Shown: positions 32,047 to 40,446 of the stretch, piece by piece
Layout: every line of letters starts with the position of its first letter
Position numbering within the stretch: the first letter of the stretch is position 1
From: Promicromonospora iranensis
GTDB taxonomy: Bacteria > Actinomycetota > Actinomycetes > Actinomycetales > Cellulomonadaceae
Direction: 5' to 3'
DNA length: 64,000 nucleotides
Assembly (NCBI RefSeq): GCF_028994805.1
Contig: NZ_JAJQQP010000013.1
Location: 89,065-153,064 of the forward strand
Position numbers and translations under genes: made by a program
The notes under the pieces: model-generated
Database searches by the model: none
Seen by the model: only the letters and a program-made list of their open reading frames with translations
What the model was told of the DNA's origin: nothing

Positions 32047-33051
32047 ATGATTCGTCGTCCGACGCTGGCAGTGGTCGCGGAGGCCGCGGGAGTGAGCCTG
32101 AAGACCGCGTCCCGGGTGCTCAACCGCGAGCCGAACGTGGCGGACGCGACGCGCGAGCGCGTGCTCGACGCCGCCACCTCGCTGGGCTTCCGGCGCAACG
32201 CGGTCGCCGCCGACCTCGCGCGCGGCGGCTTCTCGCGACTGGTCGGGTTCATCACCGGAGACCTGGCCAACGAGTTCTACTCCGCCCTGGCCAGCGGCAT
32301 CGAGCGCGAGCTGCGGGAGCACGGGCTGCAGCTGCTGACGGCGTCGTCCGACGAGGACCCCGAGCGGGAGGGGTCGCTGACGGGCGAGCTGCTCGAACGG
32401 CGCGTCGGGGCCCTCATCGTCACGCCGGCGGGCGCCGACCACTCGGCGCTACGGGGCGAGATCGCCGCGGGGCTGACCGTCGTCGTGGTGGACCGGCCGG
32501 CGGCCGGGATGGACGTGGACACCGTGGTCATCGACAACCGCGGCGGCACGCGGGCCGCTGTCGACCACCTGCTGGCGCACGGGCACCGCCGCATCGCCTT
32601 CGTCGGCGACGCGCCCCACCTGTGGACCTACCAGGAGCGCAGCGCCGAGTTCCTCGCGGCCATGCAGGACGCCGGCGTGCCCGACGCCGAGCGGTGGCTC
32701 CGCTCGGGCGCGCACGACGCCGCGGCCGCCCGTGATCTCGTGGTCGAGCTGCTCGCAGCACCGGAGCCGCCCACGGCGGTGCTCGCCGCCAACAACCGGG
32801 CGACCGTCGGGACGCTGCAGGCGCTGCGGGACGCCTCGGGCGGCGACCAGGTGGCCGTGGTGGGCTTCGACGACTTCGAGCTGGCCGACCTGCTGGGCAT
32901 CACCGTCGTGGCGTACGACGCCGTCGAGATGGGCCGCCGGGCCGCGGAGCTGGCCGTCGCGCGGTCCGCCGACCGCGACCGGCCGGTGGAGCTCGTGGTG
33001 CTGCCGACCCGGGTGGTGCCCCGGGGGAGCGGGGAGCGACGGCCCCGTTGA
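32047..33051 (+). CDS. LacI-family transcriptional regulator
   Basis: A 334-residue regulator. The LacI HTH is at the very N-terminus (TLAVVAEAAGVSLKTASRVLNREPNVADATRERV, cited in part; hinge ATSLGFRRNAVAADLARG), followed by a type 1 periplasmic-binding effector domain (LVGFITGDLANEFYSAL, VDRPAAGMDVDTVVIDNRGG, AHGHRRIAFVGD, VAVVGFDDFELADLLG). Last gene of the ROK-CUT2 operon, starting two bases after the permease stop. It probably senses the sugar taken up by the importer. No enzyme gene for that sugar is in the operon. Confidence 0.93.
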   Translation: MIRRPTLAVVAEAAGVSLKTASRVLNREPNVADATRERVLDAATSLGFRRNAVAADLARGGFSRLVGFITGDLANEFYSALASGIERELREHGLQLLTASSDEDPEREGSLTGELLERRVGALIVTPAGADHSALRGEIAAGLTVVVVDRPAAGMDVDTVVIDNRGGTRAAVDHLLAHGHRRIAFVGDAPHLWTYQERSAEFLAAMQDAGVPDAERWLRSGAHDAAAARDLVVELLAAPEPPTAVLAANNRATVGTLQALRDASGGDQVAVVGFDDFELADLLGITVVAYDAVEMGRRAAELAVARSADRDRPVELVVLPTRVVPRGSGERRPR

Positions 33052-33216
33052 CGCGGCCGCGCTGACACCAGCCGCGCTGGCATCGCCCGCGTGGGCGGGC
33101 ATAAGGGACTGATAGGTACTTTCCACACGACGCCGTCCCACCCGTTCTGGTGGTGACCTGGCGTCAATACGCTCCCAGGCACACGAGGTTCCCCAGGCCT
33201 GAACGAGGAGCACACC

Positions 33217-34794
33217 ATGTCACGATCCTTGAGAACGTCCCGTTCCTTGATAGCGCTGTCAGCCGCCGCGCTGATGGTCGGCACGGCACTCACCGGCGCC
33301 GGAGCCGCGGGGGCAGCGCCGCCCCCGGAGGCGCCCGCCACCCAGCAGTCCGGCACCACCCAGCAGTCCGGCACCACGCTGCCCGACGCCCAGGTCCGCG
33401 CGATGGCGCGCGACCTGGGGCTCACGCGGGCCGAGATCCCTGGCCGGCTGGCGCTCGACGCCGAGGCCGCGATCGTCGAGGCGCACCTCACCGCCCGGCT
33501 CGGCGAGGCCTACGCGGGGACCTGGCTGCCCGACGGCGCCGACGCCCTGCGCGTCGCCGTCACCAGCGCCGCGGCGGCGAGGGTGGCCGAGCGCGCGGGC
33601 GCCGACGCCGTCGTCGTCGACCACAGCCTCGAGGCGCTCACGTCGTGGAAGGAGGCGCTCGACGAGGTGGGCGCCCCCGACACCGTGCACTCCTGGTACG
33701 CGGACCCCACCACCAACGAGGTCGTCGTCAAGGCCGCCGACGTCGCCGAGGCCCGGGCGATGATCGCCGAGGCGGACCTGCCGGCCGGCGTCGTGCGGGT
33801 CGAGAGGTCGAAGGTCGCGCCCGAGCTCGCGCGCGACATCCGCGGCGGCGACGAGTTCCACCGGCCGACCGGCGACGGGTTCGTCACCCTGTGCTCGATC
33901 GGCTTCGCCGTGCAGGGCGGGTTCGTGACCGCCGGGCACTGCGGCGCGGCCGGCAACCCGGTGAACGCGCCGGACGGCGCGGCCCTCGGCACCTACCGGG
34001 CGTCGGTCTTCCCCGGCCGCGACTGGGCGTGGGTGGCGACCAACAGCAACTGGACGCCCACCCCGCGGGTGAACAACTACGCGGGCGGGACGGCGGCGGT
34101 CGCCGGCTCCGCCGAGCAGGGGATCGGCGCGACGGTGTGCCGGTCGGGCCGTACGACCGGCTGGCGCTGCGGCGTCATCCAGGAGAAGAACGTCACCATC
34201 AACTACGGCAACGGCGACATCCCCGGCATGGCCACCGGCTCGGCGTGCGCCGAGGGCGGCGACTCGGGCGGCTCGGTGCTGTCGGGCGACCAGGCGCAGG
34301 GCGTCACCTCGGGCCGGATCGGCGACTGCTCGTCGGGTGGCCGGTTCATCTACCAGCCGCTGAACCCGATCCTGAGTGCCTACGGGCTCCAGCTCACCAC
34401 GACGTCCGGCGGGGGAGGCAGCGCGCTGGTCGGCGTCGGTGGCAAGTGCATCGACGTGCCGAACTCCGAGTTCACGGACGGCAAGCGCCTGCAGATCTGG
34501 ACCTGCAACGGCACGGCGGCGCAGCGCTGGACCTTCCACGCCGACGGCACGCTGCGGGCCGGCGGCAAGTGCATGGACGTCGCGGGGGCCGGCACGGCGG
34601 ACGGCACGGCCGTGCAGCTCGCGAACTGCAGTGGCAACGCGGCCCAGCGGTTCACGCTCAGCGGGGCGGGGGACCTGGTCTCGATCCTCGCGAACAAGTG
34701 CGTGGACGTCCCGAACGGCAACAGTGCGAACGGCACCCCGCTGCAGATCTGGACCTGCAACGGCACGTCGGCCCAGAAGTGGCGCGTCGGCTGA
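33217..34794 (+). CDS. Exported streptogrisin-type serine protease with ricin-like lectin domain
   Basis: A 525-residue preproprotein. Signal peptide 1-33 (AGAAGAA cleavage), then a prodomain (about 55-205) with the alpha-lytic-type layout (RLGEAYAGTWLP, SKVAPELARDIRGG). The S1E protease follows, with catalytic His241 (TAGHC), Asp269 (FPGRDWAWV) and Ser350 (GGDSGGS) and paired Cys. The C-terminal ~120 residues are a ricin B-type beta-trefoil with three Q-x-W repeats (LQIWTCNGTAAQRW at two sites, QRF at the middle). Same order and length as yeast-lytic proteases of the Rarobacter type, whose lectin binds mannan. A role in lysing yeast cells is inferred from family. An 18-base repeat after the signal encodes QQSGTT twice. 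Confidence 0.92.
   Translation: MSRSLRTSRSLIALSAAALMVGTALTGAGAAGAAPPPEAPATQQSGTTQQSGTTLPDAQVRAMARDLGLTRAEIPGRLALDAEAAIVEAHLTARLGEAYAGTWLPDGADALRVAVTSAAAARVAERAGADAVVVDHSLEALTSWKEALDEVGAPDTVHSWYADPTTNEVVVKAADVAEARAMIAEADLPAGVVRVERSKVAPELARDIRGGDEFHRPTGDGFVTLCSIGFAVQGGFVTAGHCGAAGNPVNAPDGAALGTYRASVFPGRDWAWVATNSNWTPTPRVNNYAGGTAAVAGSAEQGIGATVCRSGRTTGWRCGVIQEKNVTINYGNGDIPGMATGSACAEGGDSGGSVLSGDQAQGVTSGRIGDCSSGGRFIYQPLNPILSAYGLQLTTTSGGGGSALVGVGGKCIDVPNSEFTDGKRLQIWTCNGTAAQRWTFHADGTLRAGGKCMDVAGAGTADGTAVQLANCSGNAAQRFTLSGAGDLVSILANKCVDVPNGNSANGTPLQIWTCNGTSAQKWRVG
33342..33378 (+). repeat. 18-bp direct repeat (x2) in the protease pre-region
   Basis: CAGCAGTCCGGCACCACC occurs twice in a row, giving QQSGTT-QQSGTT just after the signal peptide. 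Confidence 0.75.
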
Positions 34795-34831
34795 CGCCCC
34801 GAACACCCTGACGGCCCCCGACCCGCATCCC

Positions 34832-34893
34832 CTTCGAGGCCTAAGTTTCTCGCTTCTGAAACGCTTCAGAGCGGAGAAACTTAGGCCTCGAAG
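34832..34893. repeat. 62-nt palindrome with GAAACGCTTC tip between convergent genes
   Basis: CTTCGAGGCCTAAGTTTCTC pairs with GAGAAACTTAGGCCTCGAAG (20 bp), then a mismatch bubble and the tip CTGAA-ACGC-TTCAG. It probably ends transcription of both the protease and metE. The tip matches the form of the element at 28891. Confidence 0.88.
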
Positions 34894-34924
34894 TGCAGAG
34901 GGTCATCTGCAGAGGGCCAGAGGG

Positions 34925-37333
34925 TCAGAGGGTCGCGCGGACCTCCTCGGTCGCCCGCACCAGGTTGCGGAGCGACTCCTTGGTCTCCGCGTACGCGCGG
35001 GTCTTCAGGCCGCAGTCCGGGTTGACCCAGACCAGCCGCGGGTCGATCGACTTGGCGGCGAGCGTGACGAGCTCGGTCACCTCCTCGACGGACGGCACGC
35101 GCGGGCTGTGGATGTCGTAGACGCCCGGTCCGATGCCGCGCCCGTACCCGGCGTCGGCCAGCTCGGGCACGATCTCCATCCGGGACCGCGCCGCCTCGAC
35201 GGACGTCACGTCGGCGTCGAGGCCGTCGATCGCGCCGATGACCTGACCGAACTCCGAGTAGCACAGGTGCGTGTGCACCTGGGTGGCGGTACCCGCGCCG
35301 GCGGTGGAGAGACGGAACGAGCGCACGGACCAGTCCAGGTAGTCGGCGTGCGCGGACCGGCGCAGGGGCAGCAGCTCGCGCAGCGCGGGCTCGTCCACCT
35401 GCACGACGCCGATGCCCGCCTCCTCCAGGTCCGTCACCTCGTCGCGCAGCGCCAGCGCGACCTGGTCGGCCGTGTCGCCCAGCGGGAGGTCGTCACGGAC
35501 GAAGGACCACGCGAGGATCGTCACGGGACCCGTGAGCATGCCCTTGACGGGCTTGCTGGTGAGCGACGCCGCGTACGCCGTCCAGTCCACGGTCAGCGGC
35601 GCGGGCCGCGACACGTCGCCCCACAGGATCGGCGGCCGCACGCAGCGCGAGCCGTACGACTGCACCCAGCCGTGCACGGTGGTCGCGAAGCCGTCGAGCT
35701 GCTCGGCGAAGTACTGCACCATGTCGTTGCGCTCGGGCTCGCCGTGCACCAGGACGTCGAGGCCCAGCTCCTCCTGGAGCGCAACCGTGCTGGCGATCTC
35801 CGCGCGCATGGCGGCCGTGTACTCCGCGTCGGACAGCTCGCCGCGGACCCAGGCGGCACGCGTGCGGCGGATCTCCGCCGTCTGCGGGAACGAGCCGATC
35901 GTCGTGGTCGGCAGCGGCGGCAGGCTGAGCCTCGCCTGCTGGGCCGCGGCCCGCTCGGCGTACGGCGCGCGCTCGACGTCGGCGGGGGTCAGGGCCGCCG
36001 TCCGGTCCCGGACCTCCGGCACGACGACGCCGGGCGCCTGGGACCGCGACCGCACCACCGCGGCGGACTCCGCGAGGGTGTCGGCGACCGCCGTCCGGCC
36101 CTGGGTCAGGCCGGTCGCCAGCGTGACGACCTCGGCGACCTTCTGGTCGGCGAACGCGAGCCACGACTTCAGGCCCGGGTCGAGGCGGGGCTCGTCGGCG
36201 ACGTCGTGCGGCACGTGCAGCAGCGACGTCGAGGTCCCGACGGCGACGGCGCCCGCGCCGAGGCCGGACAGGCTCTCCAGCGTCGTCAGGCGCGCGTCGA
36301 GGTCTGCCCGCCAGATGTTGTGCCCGTCGATGACGCCCGCGACCAGCGTCTTGGTCTCCAGGCCGGGAAGCGGGCCGTCGGGCACGGCGCCCTTGACGAG
36401 GTCGATCGCGATGGCCTCGACGTCGGTGCCGGCGAGCAGCGCGAGGCCGTCGCCGACCTCGCTGCGCAGGTCGCCGTACGGCGCGGTCACCAGGATCGCG
36501 GGACGCTCCGCCGGGCCCGCACCCTCGGCGCGGGACGCGGGGGAGAGGTCGGTGGCGAGCCGCGCGTAGGCCCGGCGGACGGCGTCGGACACCTCGTCGA
36601 ACGGGGTGTCCAGCAGGTCGGTGACCAGGGCGGGCTCGTCCAGCTGCACCCAGGGCGCGCCCGCGTCGGCCAGCGCGCGCAGCAGCTCGGCGTAGGCGGC
36701 GACGACGTCGTCGAGCCGGTCCAGCGGTCGGAAGCCGTCGGGTGCGTTGTCGGCCGCCTTGCTGAGCAGCAGGAACGTCACCGGCCCCACGAGCGCGGGC
36801 CGGGTCACGACGGCCTGGCCGCCGTCCGCCGGGCGGGCGAGCTCGGTGAACTCGCGCACCGCCCGGTCGTCCACGAACCCGATGGGGGTGTCCGGCCCGA
36901 TCTCCGGGACCAGGTAGTGGTAGTTCGTGTCGAACCACTTGGTCATCTCGAGCGGCGGCTTGTCACCCTCGCCGCGGGCCAGTGTGAAGTAGCCCTCCAG
37001 GGAGAGCGCCCCCGTGCCGGTCGTGCCGGTCGAGGCCCCCGACACCAGGTCCCGGAACCGTTCGGGCACCGCGCCCAGCAGGGCGACGGAGTCGAGCACC
37101 TGGTCGTAGAACGAGAACGAGCCGGGGACGGCGGCCGCGCCGGCGTCCAGGCCCAGGCCGGCGAGGTGGCGCGCGGTGGCCAGCCGCAGGTCACCGGCGG
37201 TGGCCTCCAGCTCGGCGGCCGTGGTGCGGCCGGCCCAGAAGGCCTCGACGGCGCGCTTGAGCTCGCGACGTCGGCCGATGCGCGGGTAGCCCAGGACCGT
37301 GGCGGGGGAAAGGTGCGAGTGCGTGACTGCCAT
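34925..37333 (-). CDS. metE: Cobalamin-independent methionine synthase
   Basis: An 802-residue MetE. It transfers a methyl group from methyltetrahydropteroyl-glutamate to homocysteine in the last step of methionine synthesis. Twin TIM-barrel arrangement; seen are the N-terminal barrel (YPRIGRRRELKRAVEAFWAG), the linker and C-terminal barrel, and zinc ligands in LVHGEPERNDMVQYF (His), HLCYSEFG (Cys) and VNPDCGLKTR (Cys). The length is near the upper end for the family (about 750-800). Start 37333 is used because GGAG lies 9 bases upstream; an ATG at 37348 lies inside the riboswitch. It is the sole gene behind a SAM-I-like riboswitch. Confidence 0.95.
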   Translation of the reverse strand: MAVTHSHLSPATVLGYPRIGRRRELKRAVEAFWAGRTTAAELEATAGDLRLATARHLAGLGLDAGAAAVPGSFSFYDQVLDSVALLGAVPERFRDLVSGASTGTTGTGALSLEGYFTLARGEGDKPPLEMTKWFDTNYHYLVPEIGPDTPIGFVDDRAVREFTELARPADGGQAVVTRPALVGPVTFLLLSKAADNAPDGFRPLDRLDDVVAAYAELLRALADAGAPWVQLDEPALVTDLLDTPFDEVSDAVRRAYARLATDLSPASRAEGAGPAERPAILVTAPYGDLRSEVGDGLALLAGTDVEAIAIDLVKGAVPDGPLPGLETKTLVAGVIDGHNIWRADLDARLTTLESLSGLGAGAVAVGTSTSLLHVPHDVADEPRLDPGLKSWLAFADQKVAEVVTLATGLTQGRTAVADTLAESAAVVRSRSQAPGVVVPEVRDRTAALTPADVERAPYAERAAAQQARLSLPPLPTTTIGSFPQTAEIRRTRAAWVRGELSDAEYTAAMRAEIASTVALQEELGLDVLVHGEPERNDMVQYFAEQLDGFATTVHGWVQSYGSRCVRPPILWGDVSRPAPLTVDWTAYAASLTSKPVKGMLTGPVTILAWSFVRDDLPLGDTADQVALALRDEVTDLEEAGIGVVQVDEPALRELLPLRRSAHADYLDWSVRSFRLSTAGAGTATQVHTHLCYSEFGQVIGAIDGLDADVTSVEAARSRMEIVPELADAGYGRGIGPGVYDIHSPRVPSVEEVTELVTLAAKSIDPRLVWVNPDCGLKTRAYAETKESLRNLVRATEEVRATL

Positions 37334-37342
37334 GCGTATCAG

Positions 37343-37446
37343 CTCCATCGGACCTGGCGTTAGCACCTTGCCCGGCATTGGCGATCCGGAGGCAGGTTGC
37401 TGCGGTGTCGTTGAGCCAGGACTCTCGACCGCTCTGGATGATGAGC
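37343..37446 (-). promoter_or_regulatory. SAM-I-like (S-box) riboswitch controlling metE
   Basis: Read on the minus strand, all S-box landmarks appear in order: GCTCATCATCC (P1), CAGAG, CTGGCTC, GCAACC, GGTGCTAA, and GATGGAGC closing P1. The closing strand of P1 contains the GGAG of the metE ribosome site, 9 bases before ATG 37333, so SAM binding would hide it directly. No separate terminator is visible between aptamer and start, so control is likely translational. Confidence 0.85.
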
Positions 37447-37604
37447 CTGGATCGTAAGCATGCCCGCGATGTGGTCGAAAAACCGTCCACCCCTCGGGAC
37501 GGAGCTGTTCTTCCTGGTAGCGACTCTGAGCATTCAGGAGAACGATCAGAAAAGTGTGCCAAGCGCGTGCGCTCCCGTCGGCCCGCGGAAGCGCACGCAC
37601 GACG

Positions 37605-38768
37605 TCAGCCCACGGGAGTAGCCGCTCCACGCCGGCCCTCCGCGAACCAGAGCATGACGGCGCCCCCGGCCAGGGCCGCACTGACGACGACGGGGCCGGT
37701 GAGGCCGAGGTGCCCGATCGCGAGGCCCCCGAGCACCGGCCCGGCCAGGGCGCCCAGGTTCAGGGCGACCGTCGAGAACGCGCCGCTCATGGTCGGCGCG
37801 CCGTGGGCGGCCGCCATGCTGCGGGCGATGAGCGTGCCGCCGACGGCGAACGAGAGCGCCCCCTGCACCGGGGCGAGCACCCACACGGCCGGTGCGCTCG
37901 AGGCGAGCGCCGCCCACAGCGCCCAGCCGGCCACGAGGGCCGGTGTGCCGATGCCGAGCACGAGGTGCCCGTGCGTGCCGGCGAGCCGGCCCGCGGCCGA
38001 GATGCCACCGAAGGCGCCCAGCCCGAACAGGGCGAGGATCGCCGGTACCAGGACCGGGTCGACGCCCGCGGCGTCCGTCACGAGCGGCGCCACGAAAGTG
38101 AACGCGCAGAACGTCGCGCCGTTCACCAGCACACCGAGCACGAGGAGCCGCGTGAGGGCGGGCGAGCGGAGCGTGCCGAGCTCGGCACGCAGGTTCACGC
38201 GCGGGTGCGGCTCCCGCGAGCCGAGCCCGCTCGGCGTCAGGACGGCGACGGCGACCAGTGCGAGCGCCGACACCCCGGCGATCGCCCAGAGTGCCGCACG
38301 CCAGCCCCAGAGCCCGCCGAGGAATGCCCCGGCGGGGACGCCGGCGACCAGGGCGAGCGTCGTACCACTGAGGATCGCGGCGAGCGCCCGGGCCTGCTTG
38401 CCCGGCGGGACGAGGGTCGGCACGGTCGACAGTGCGACGGCGAGGAACCCGGCGTTGGCCACGGCGGCCACGAACCGGGTGCCGAGGAGGACGGCGAACT
38501 GGTCGCTCAGCGCGCCGGTGACATGTGCGGCGACGAAGACCAGCAGGCACGCCGACAGGGTCCAGCGGGGCGGCAGGCGGCGGCCGAGAGCGGCCGTCAG
38601 GGGAGCGCCGACGACCATGCCGACGGCGAAGCCCGAGGTCAGGTAGCCGGCCCGGGCGATCGAGATGTCGAGGTCGGTGGAGATGCCGGGTACGAGCCCG
38701 GCGAGGACGAATTCCGACGTGCCTTGCGCGAAGACTGCGACGGCGAGCACGTAGAGCAGGACAGGCAT
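37605..38768 (-). CDS. MFS efflux pump, Cmx/CmrA (chloramphenicol) family
   Basis: A 387-residue twelve-segment transporter. The start PVLLYVLAVAVFAQGTSEFV and VLAGLVPGISTDLDISIARAG, AVGMVVGAPLTAALGRRL (motif A region) are characteristic of Cmx/CmrA proteins, as is GFLAVALSTVPTLVPPGKQARALA. Many relatives export chloramphenicol or florfenicol; actual substrate is not shown. The start follows a good ribosome site (CTCGGAGGCG). It faces away from metE, and no leader ORF is evident. Confidence 0.85.
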   Translation of the reverse strand: MPVLLYVLAVAVFAQGTSEFVLAGLVPGISTDLDISIARAGYLTSGFAVGMVVGAPLTAALGRRLPPRWTLSACLLVFVAAHVTGALSDQFAVLLGTRFVAAVANAGFLAVALSTVPTLVPPGKQARALAAILSGTTLALVAGVPAGAFLGGLWGWRAALWAIAGVSALALVAVAVLTPSGLGSREPHPRVNLRAELGTLRSPALTRLLVLGVLVNGATFCAFTFVAPLVTDAAGVDPVLVPAILALFGLGAFGGISAAGRLAGTHGHLVLGIGTPALVAGWALWAALASSAPAVWVLAPVQGALSFAVGGTLIARSMAAAHGAPTMSGAFSTVALNLGALAGPVLGGLAIGHLGLTGPVVVSAALAGGAVMLWFAEGRRGAATPVG

Positions 38769-38912
38769 GAGCGCCTCCGAGGAGAAAGGGAACGGGTAGG
38801 CCTGGGCGGCACTACGGGGCCCTTCGGATGCGCGGACGCGTCCCGCTCGCCGGACGTCACGGCCGAACGGGTGGACGAGGCGGAGCCTCGACGGTCTCTA
38901 CAGGGGCATCTC

Positions 38913-38937
38913 GGGCTACCGGAGTACCGGCAGCCCG
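38913..38937 (-). terminator. Hairpin after the GNAT gene
   Basis: CGGGCT/AGCCCG and CCGG/CCGG arms around AGTA form a stem of about 11 bp with one mismatch. It lies 36 bases after the GNAT stop codon (38973), before the MFS gene. Confidence 0.6.
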
Positions 38938-38972
38938 AACCTGGATGCTTCTGGAGACCTCATACGGCGAGC

Positions 38973-39464
38973 CTATACGGCGAGACCGTGCGGCGTGGGC
39001 GCGCGACCGGCATCGACCTGCAGCAGCCGGTGCCAGGCGACCTCTCGGTCGAGCTGGCCCGTCGAGCGGAAGAGGCGCACCTGGTGGGCGTCGGGGAGCG
39101 CGGCGGCGAGGTCGTCCGTCGTCGTGCCCGAGAAGCCCAGCTTCTGCCAGAAGCCGCCGGAGCGGCGGGAGAACAGCCAGGCCTGACGCGCTCCGGCGTC
39201 GGCCGCGCGGTCCAGGGCGAAGCGAGCCAGTCGCAGCCCGTCCCCGGCGCCCCGCAGGTCCGGGCGGACGGCGAGGCTGCGGACCAGCACGTGCTCGCCG
39301 GTCGGCCCGAGCTCGAACCCGGTGGTGGCGCGCACGGCCCCCGCCTCGTCGCGCTCCAGCCACAGGTGCACGGTGGGCTCCGCGAGGGCGGCGACCGTCA
39401 GATCGGCGGAGCGGAGGAACGCGGCAAGGTCGTCGAGGTCGGCGGAGGTGGCGGGGCGGAGCAC
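38973..39464 (-). CDS. GNAT-family N-acetyltransferase (ArsN2-like)
   Basis: A 163-residue protein. GNAT motif A is seen as LVRSLAVRPDLRGAGDGLRLARFAL (the RxxGxG loop), then LFSRRSGGFWQKLGFSGTT and a short C-terminal stretch. The layout is like the ArsN2-type acetyltransferases sometimes found with arsenic genes, but no ars gene is near. The aminoacyl or drug acceptor is unknown. GTG start at 39464 has TAGGAT six bases upstream (leaderless). It ends before a hairpin. Confidence 0.82.
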   Translation of the reverse strand: MLRPATSADLDDLAAFLRSADLTVAALAEPTVHLWLERDEAGAVRATTGFELGPTGEHVLVRSLAVRPDLRGAGDGLRLARFALDRAADAGARQAWLFSRRSGGFWQKLGFSGTTTDDLAAALPDAHQVRLFRSTGQLDREVAWHRLLQVDAGRAPTPHGLAV

Positions 39465-39470
39465 GCCGGG

Positions 39471-39476
39471 ATCCTA
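39471..39476 (-). promoter_or_regulatory. -10 box of the GNAT gene (leaderless)
   Basis: TAGGAT on the minus strand, six bases before the GTG at 39464. It overlaps the stop region of the upstream kinase gene. Confidence 0.45.
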
Positions 39477-40397
39477 GCCGGGCTCTCGGCCGATCCCGGC
39501 GTCGATGCCGGCGTCGCCGAGCTGGTCGGCCAGGGCTCGTGCGCGCCGCCGCACCCGGGCCACGCCCGCCGAGTCGTTGTAGGCGGCGAAGGGCGGCCAC
39601 TCGAAGACGTAGACGGCCAGCTCCTCGAGCAGGGTCGTCGCCTGGAGCGCTGCGGGGTCCTGGTCGGCTGACCGGTGAGCGAGGTAGTCACGGACGAGCG
39701 ACGACGGGATCCGCACACCGGCGGGCGTGGCCCGGACGCTGAGGAAGGCGAGATCTGCCGAGGCCCGGCCGAGCCCTGCGGACTGCCAGTCGCAGAACGC
39801 CAGCCCTCGGTCGGCGTGCACGACGTTGCCCGTGTGGCAGTCCCCGTGGACGAAGACTTCTGGCTGTGCGCCGAGCCGGGCGATGACCTGGTCCCGGTTC
39901 GCCAGCCATGACTCGAGGTCCGGCAGGGTCGGCGTCCAGAAGGCCCGGACCTGGTCGAGGTCCAGGGTGCTGACGGCCGTGGCCAGCGGATCCGGCCGTG
40001 CCCACGCCCCGCTCGGCACCGGCGTGGCGTGGACCCTGGCGAGATCGCGGCCGAGCCGTGACCAGTCCTGGCCGGTCCAGGCCGACGGCGGGCGCTCCGT
40101 CCCGGCGTCGGACAGCAGGAGGGCGATGCCCTCCGGTGTGGACAGGGCGCCGAGGAGCGTGGGGGTCGCCACCGGGACGGTGGACGCGACCTGACGGTAG
40201 AACCGCAGCTCGCGCTCCGCGTCGGCGACCGCCTTCTCGCCCAGCGCGGCGGGAGTGACCTTGAGGTATCCCAGCTCCCCGGCAGAGATCCGCACCCGGT
40301 GGACCCCGGCGCCGGACCTCGCCTCGGCCGACGTGGCGTCCCCGGTGCGGACGATGTCGAACGCAGTCAGCGCCGAGGTGAGCAGATCAGTGGCCAT
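39474..40397 (-). CDS. Aminoglycoside-phosphotransferase-family kinase
   Basis: A 307-residue APH/choline-kinase-fold protein. Substrate and ATP motifs are VFVHGDCHTGNVV (catalytic HGDxHxxN, with Asp) and GLAFCDWQSAGLG (metal-binding D). The early YLKVTPAALGEK would supply the ATP-binding Lys. Related enzymes phosphorylate aminoglycosides or small alcohols; the natural substrate here is unknown. Start 40397 follows GGAGGTCCCG. It neighbours the GNAT gene (ten bases) and the AraC gene. A resistance role is not shown. Confidence 0.85.
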   Translation of the reverse strand: MATDLLTSALTAFDIVRTGDATSAEARSGAGVHRVRISAGELGYLKVTPAALGEKAVADAERELRFYRQVASTVPVATPTLLGALSTPEGIALLLSDAGTERPPSAWTGQDWSRLGRDLARVHATPVPSGAWARPDPLATAVSTLDLDQVRAFWTPTLPDLESWLANRDQVIARLGAQPEVFVHGDCHTGNVVHADRGLAFCDWQSAGLGRASADLAFLSVRATPAGVRIPSSLVRDYLAHRSADQDPAALQATTLLEELAVYVFEWPPFAAYNDSAGVARVRRRARALADQLGDAGIDAGIGREPG

Positions 40398-40446
40398 CGG
40401 GACCTCCATACCGCGCGGACACTACCGGCCGTGGGGGCGCCAGGTC

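Noticed and set aside
37333..37348. metE start at ATG 37348
   Set aside because: It lies within the SAM riboswitch closing stem and uses the ribosome site itself as coding sequence.
34376..37363. 995-residue plus-strand frame antisense to metE
   Set aside because: Antisense to a fully conserved gene, no start site, low-complexity composition.
37343..37446. SAM-IV class for the metE riboswitch
   Set aside because: The GGTGCTAA and GCAACC order and single-aptamer layout with P1 closed by GATGGAGC fit SAM-I better; a covariance scan would decide.
38639..38860. Leader peptide ORF in front of the Cmx-type pump
   Set aside because: The frame overlaps the pump gene and is rich in Ser/Arg; no stall motif or paired stem that would hide the pump's ribosome site was seen.
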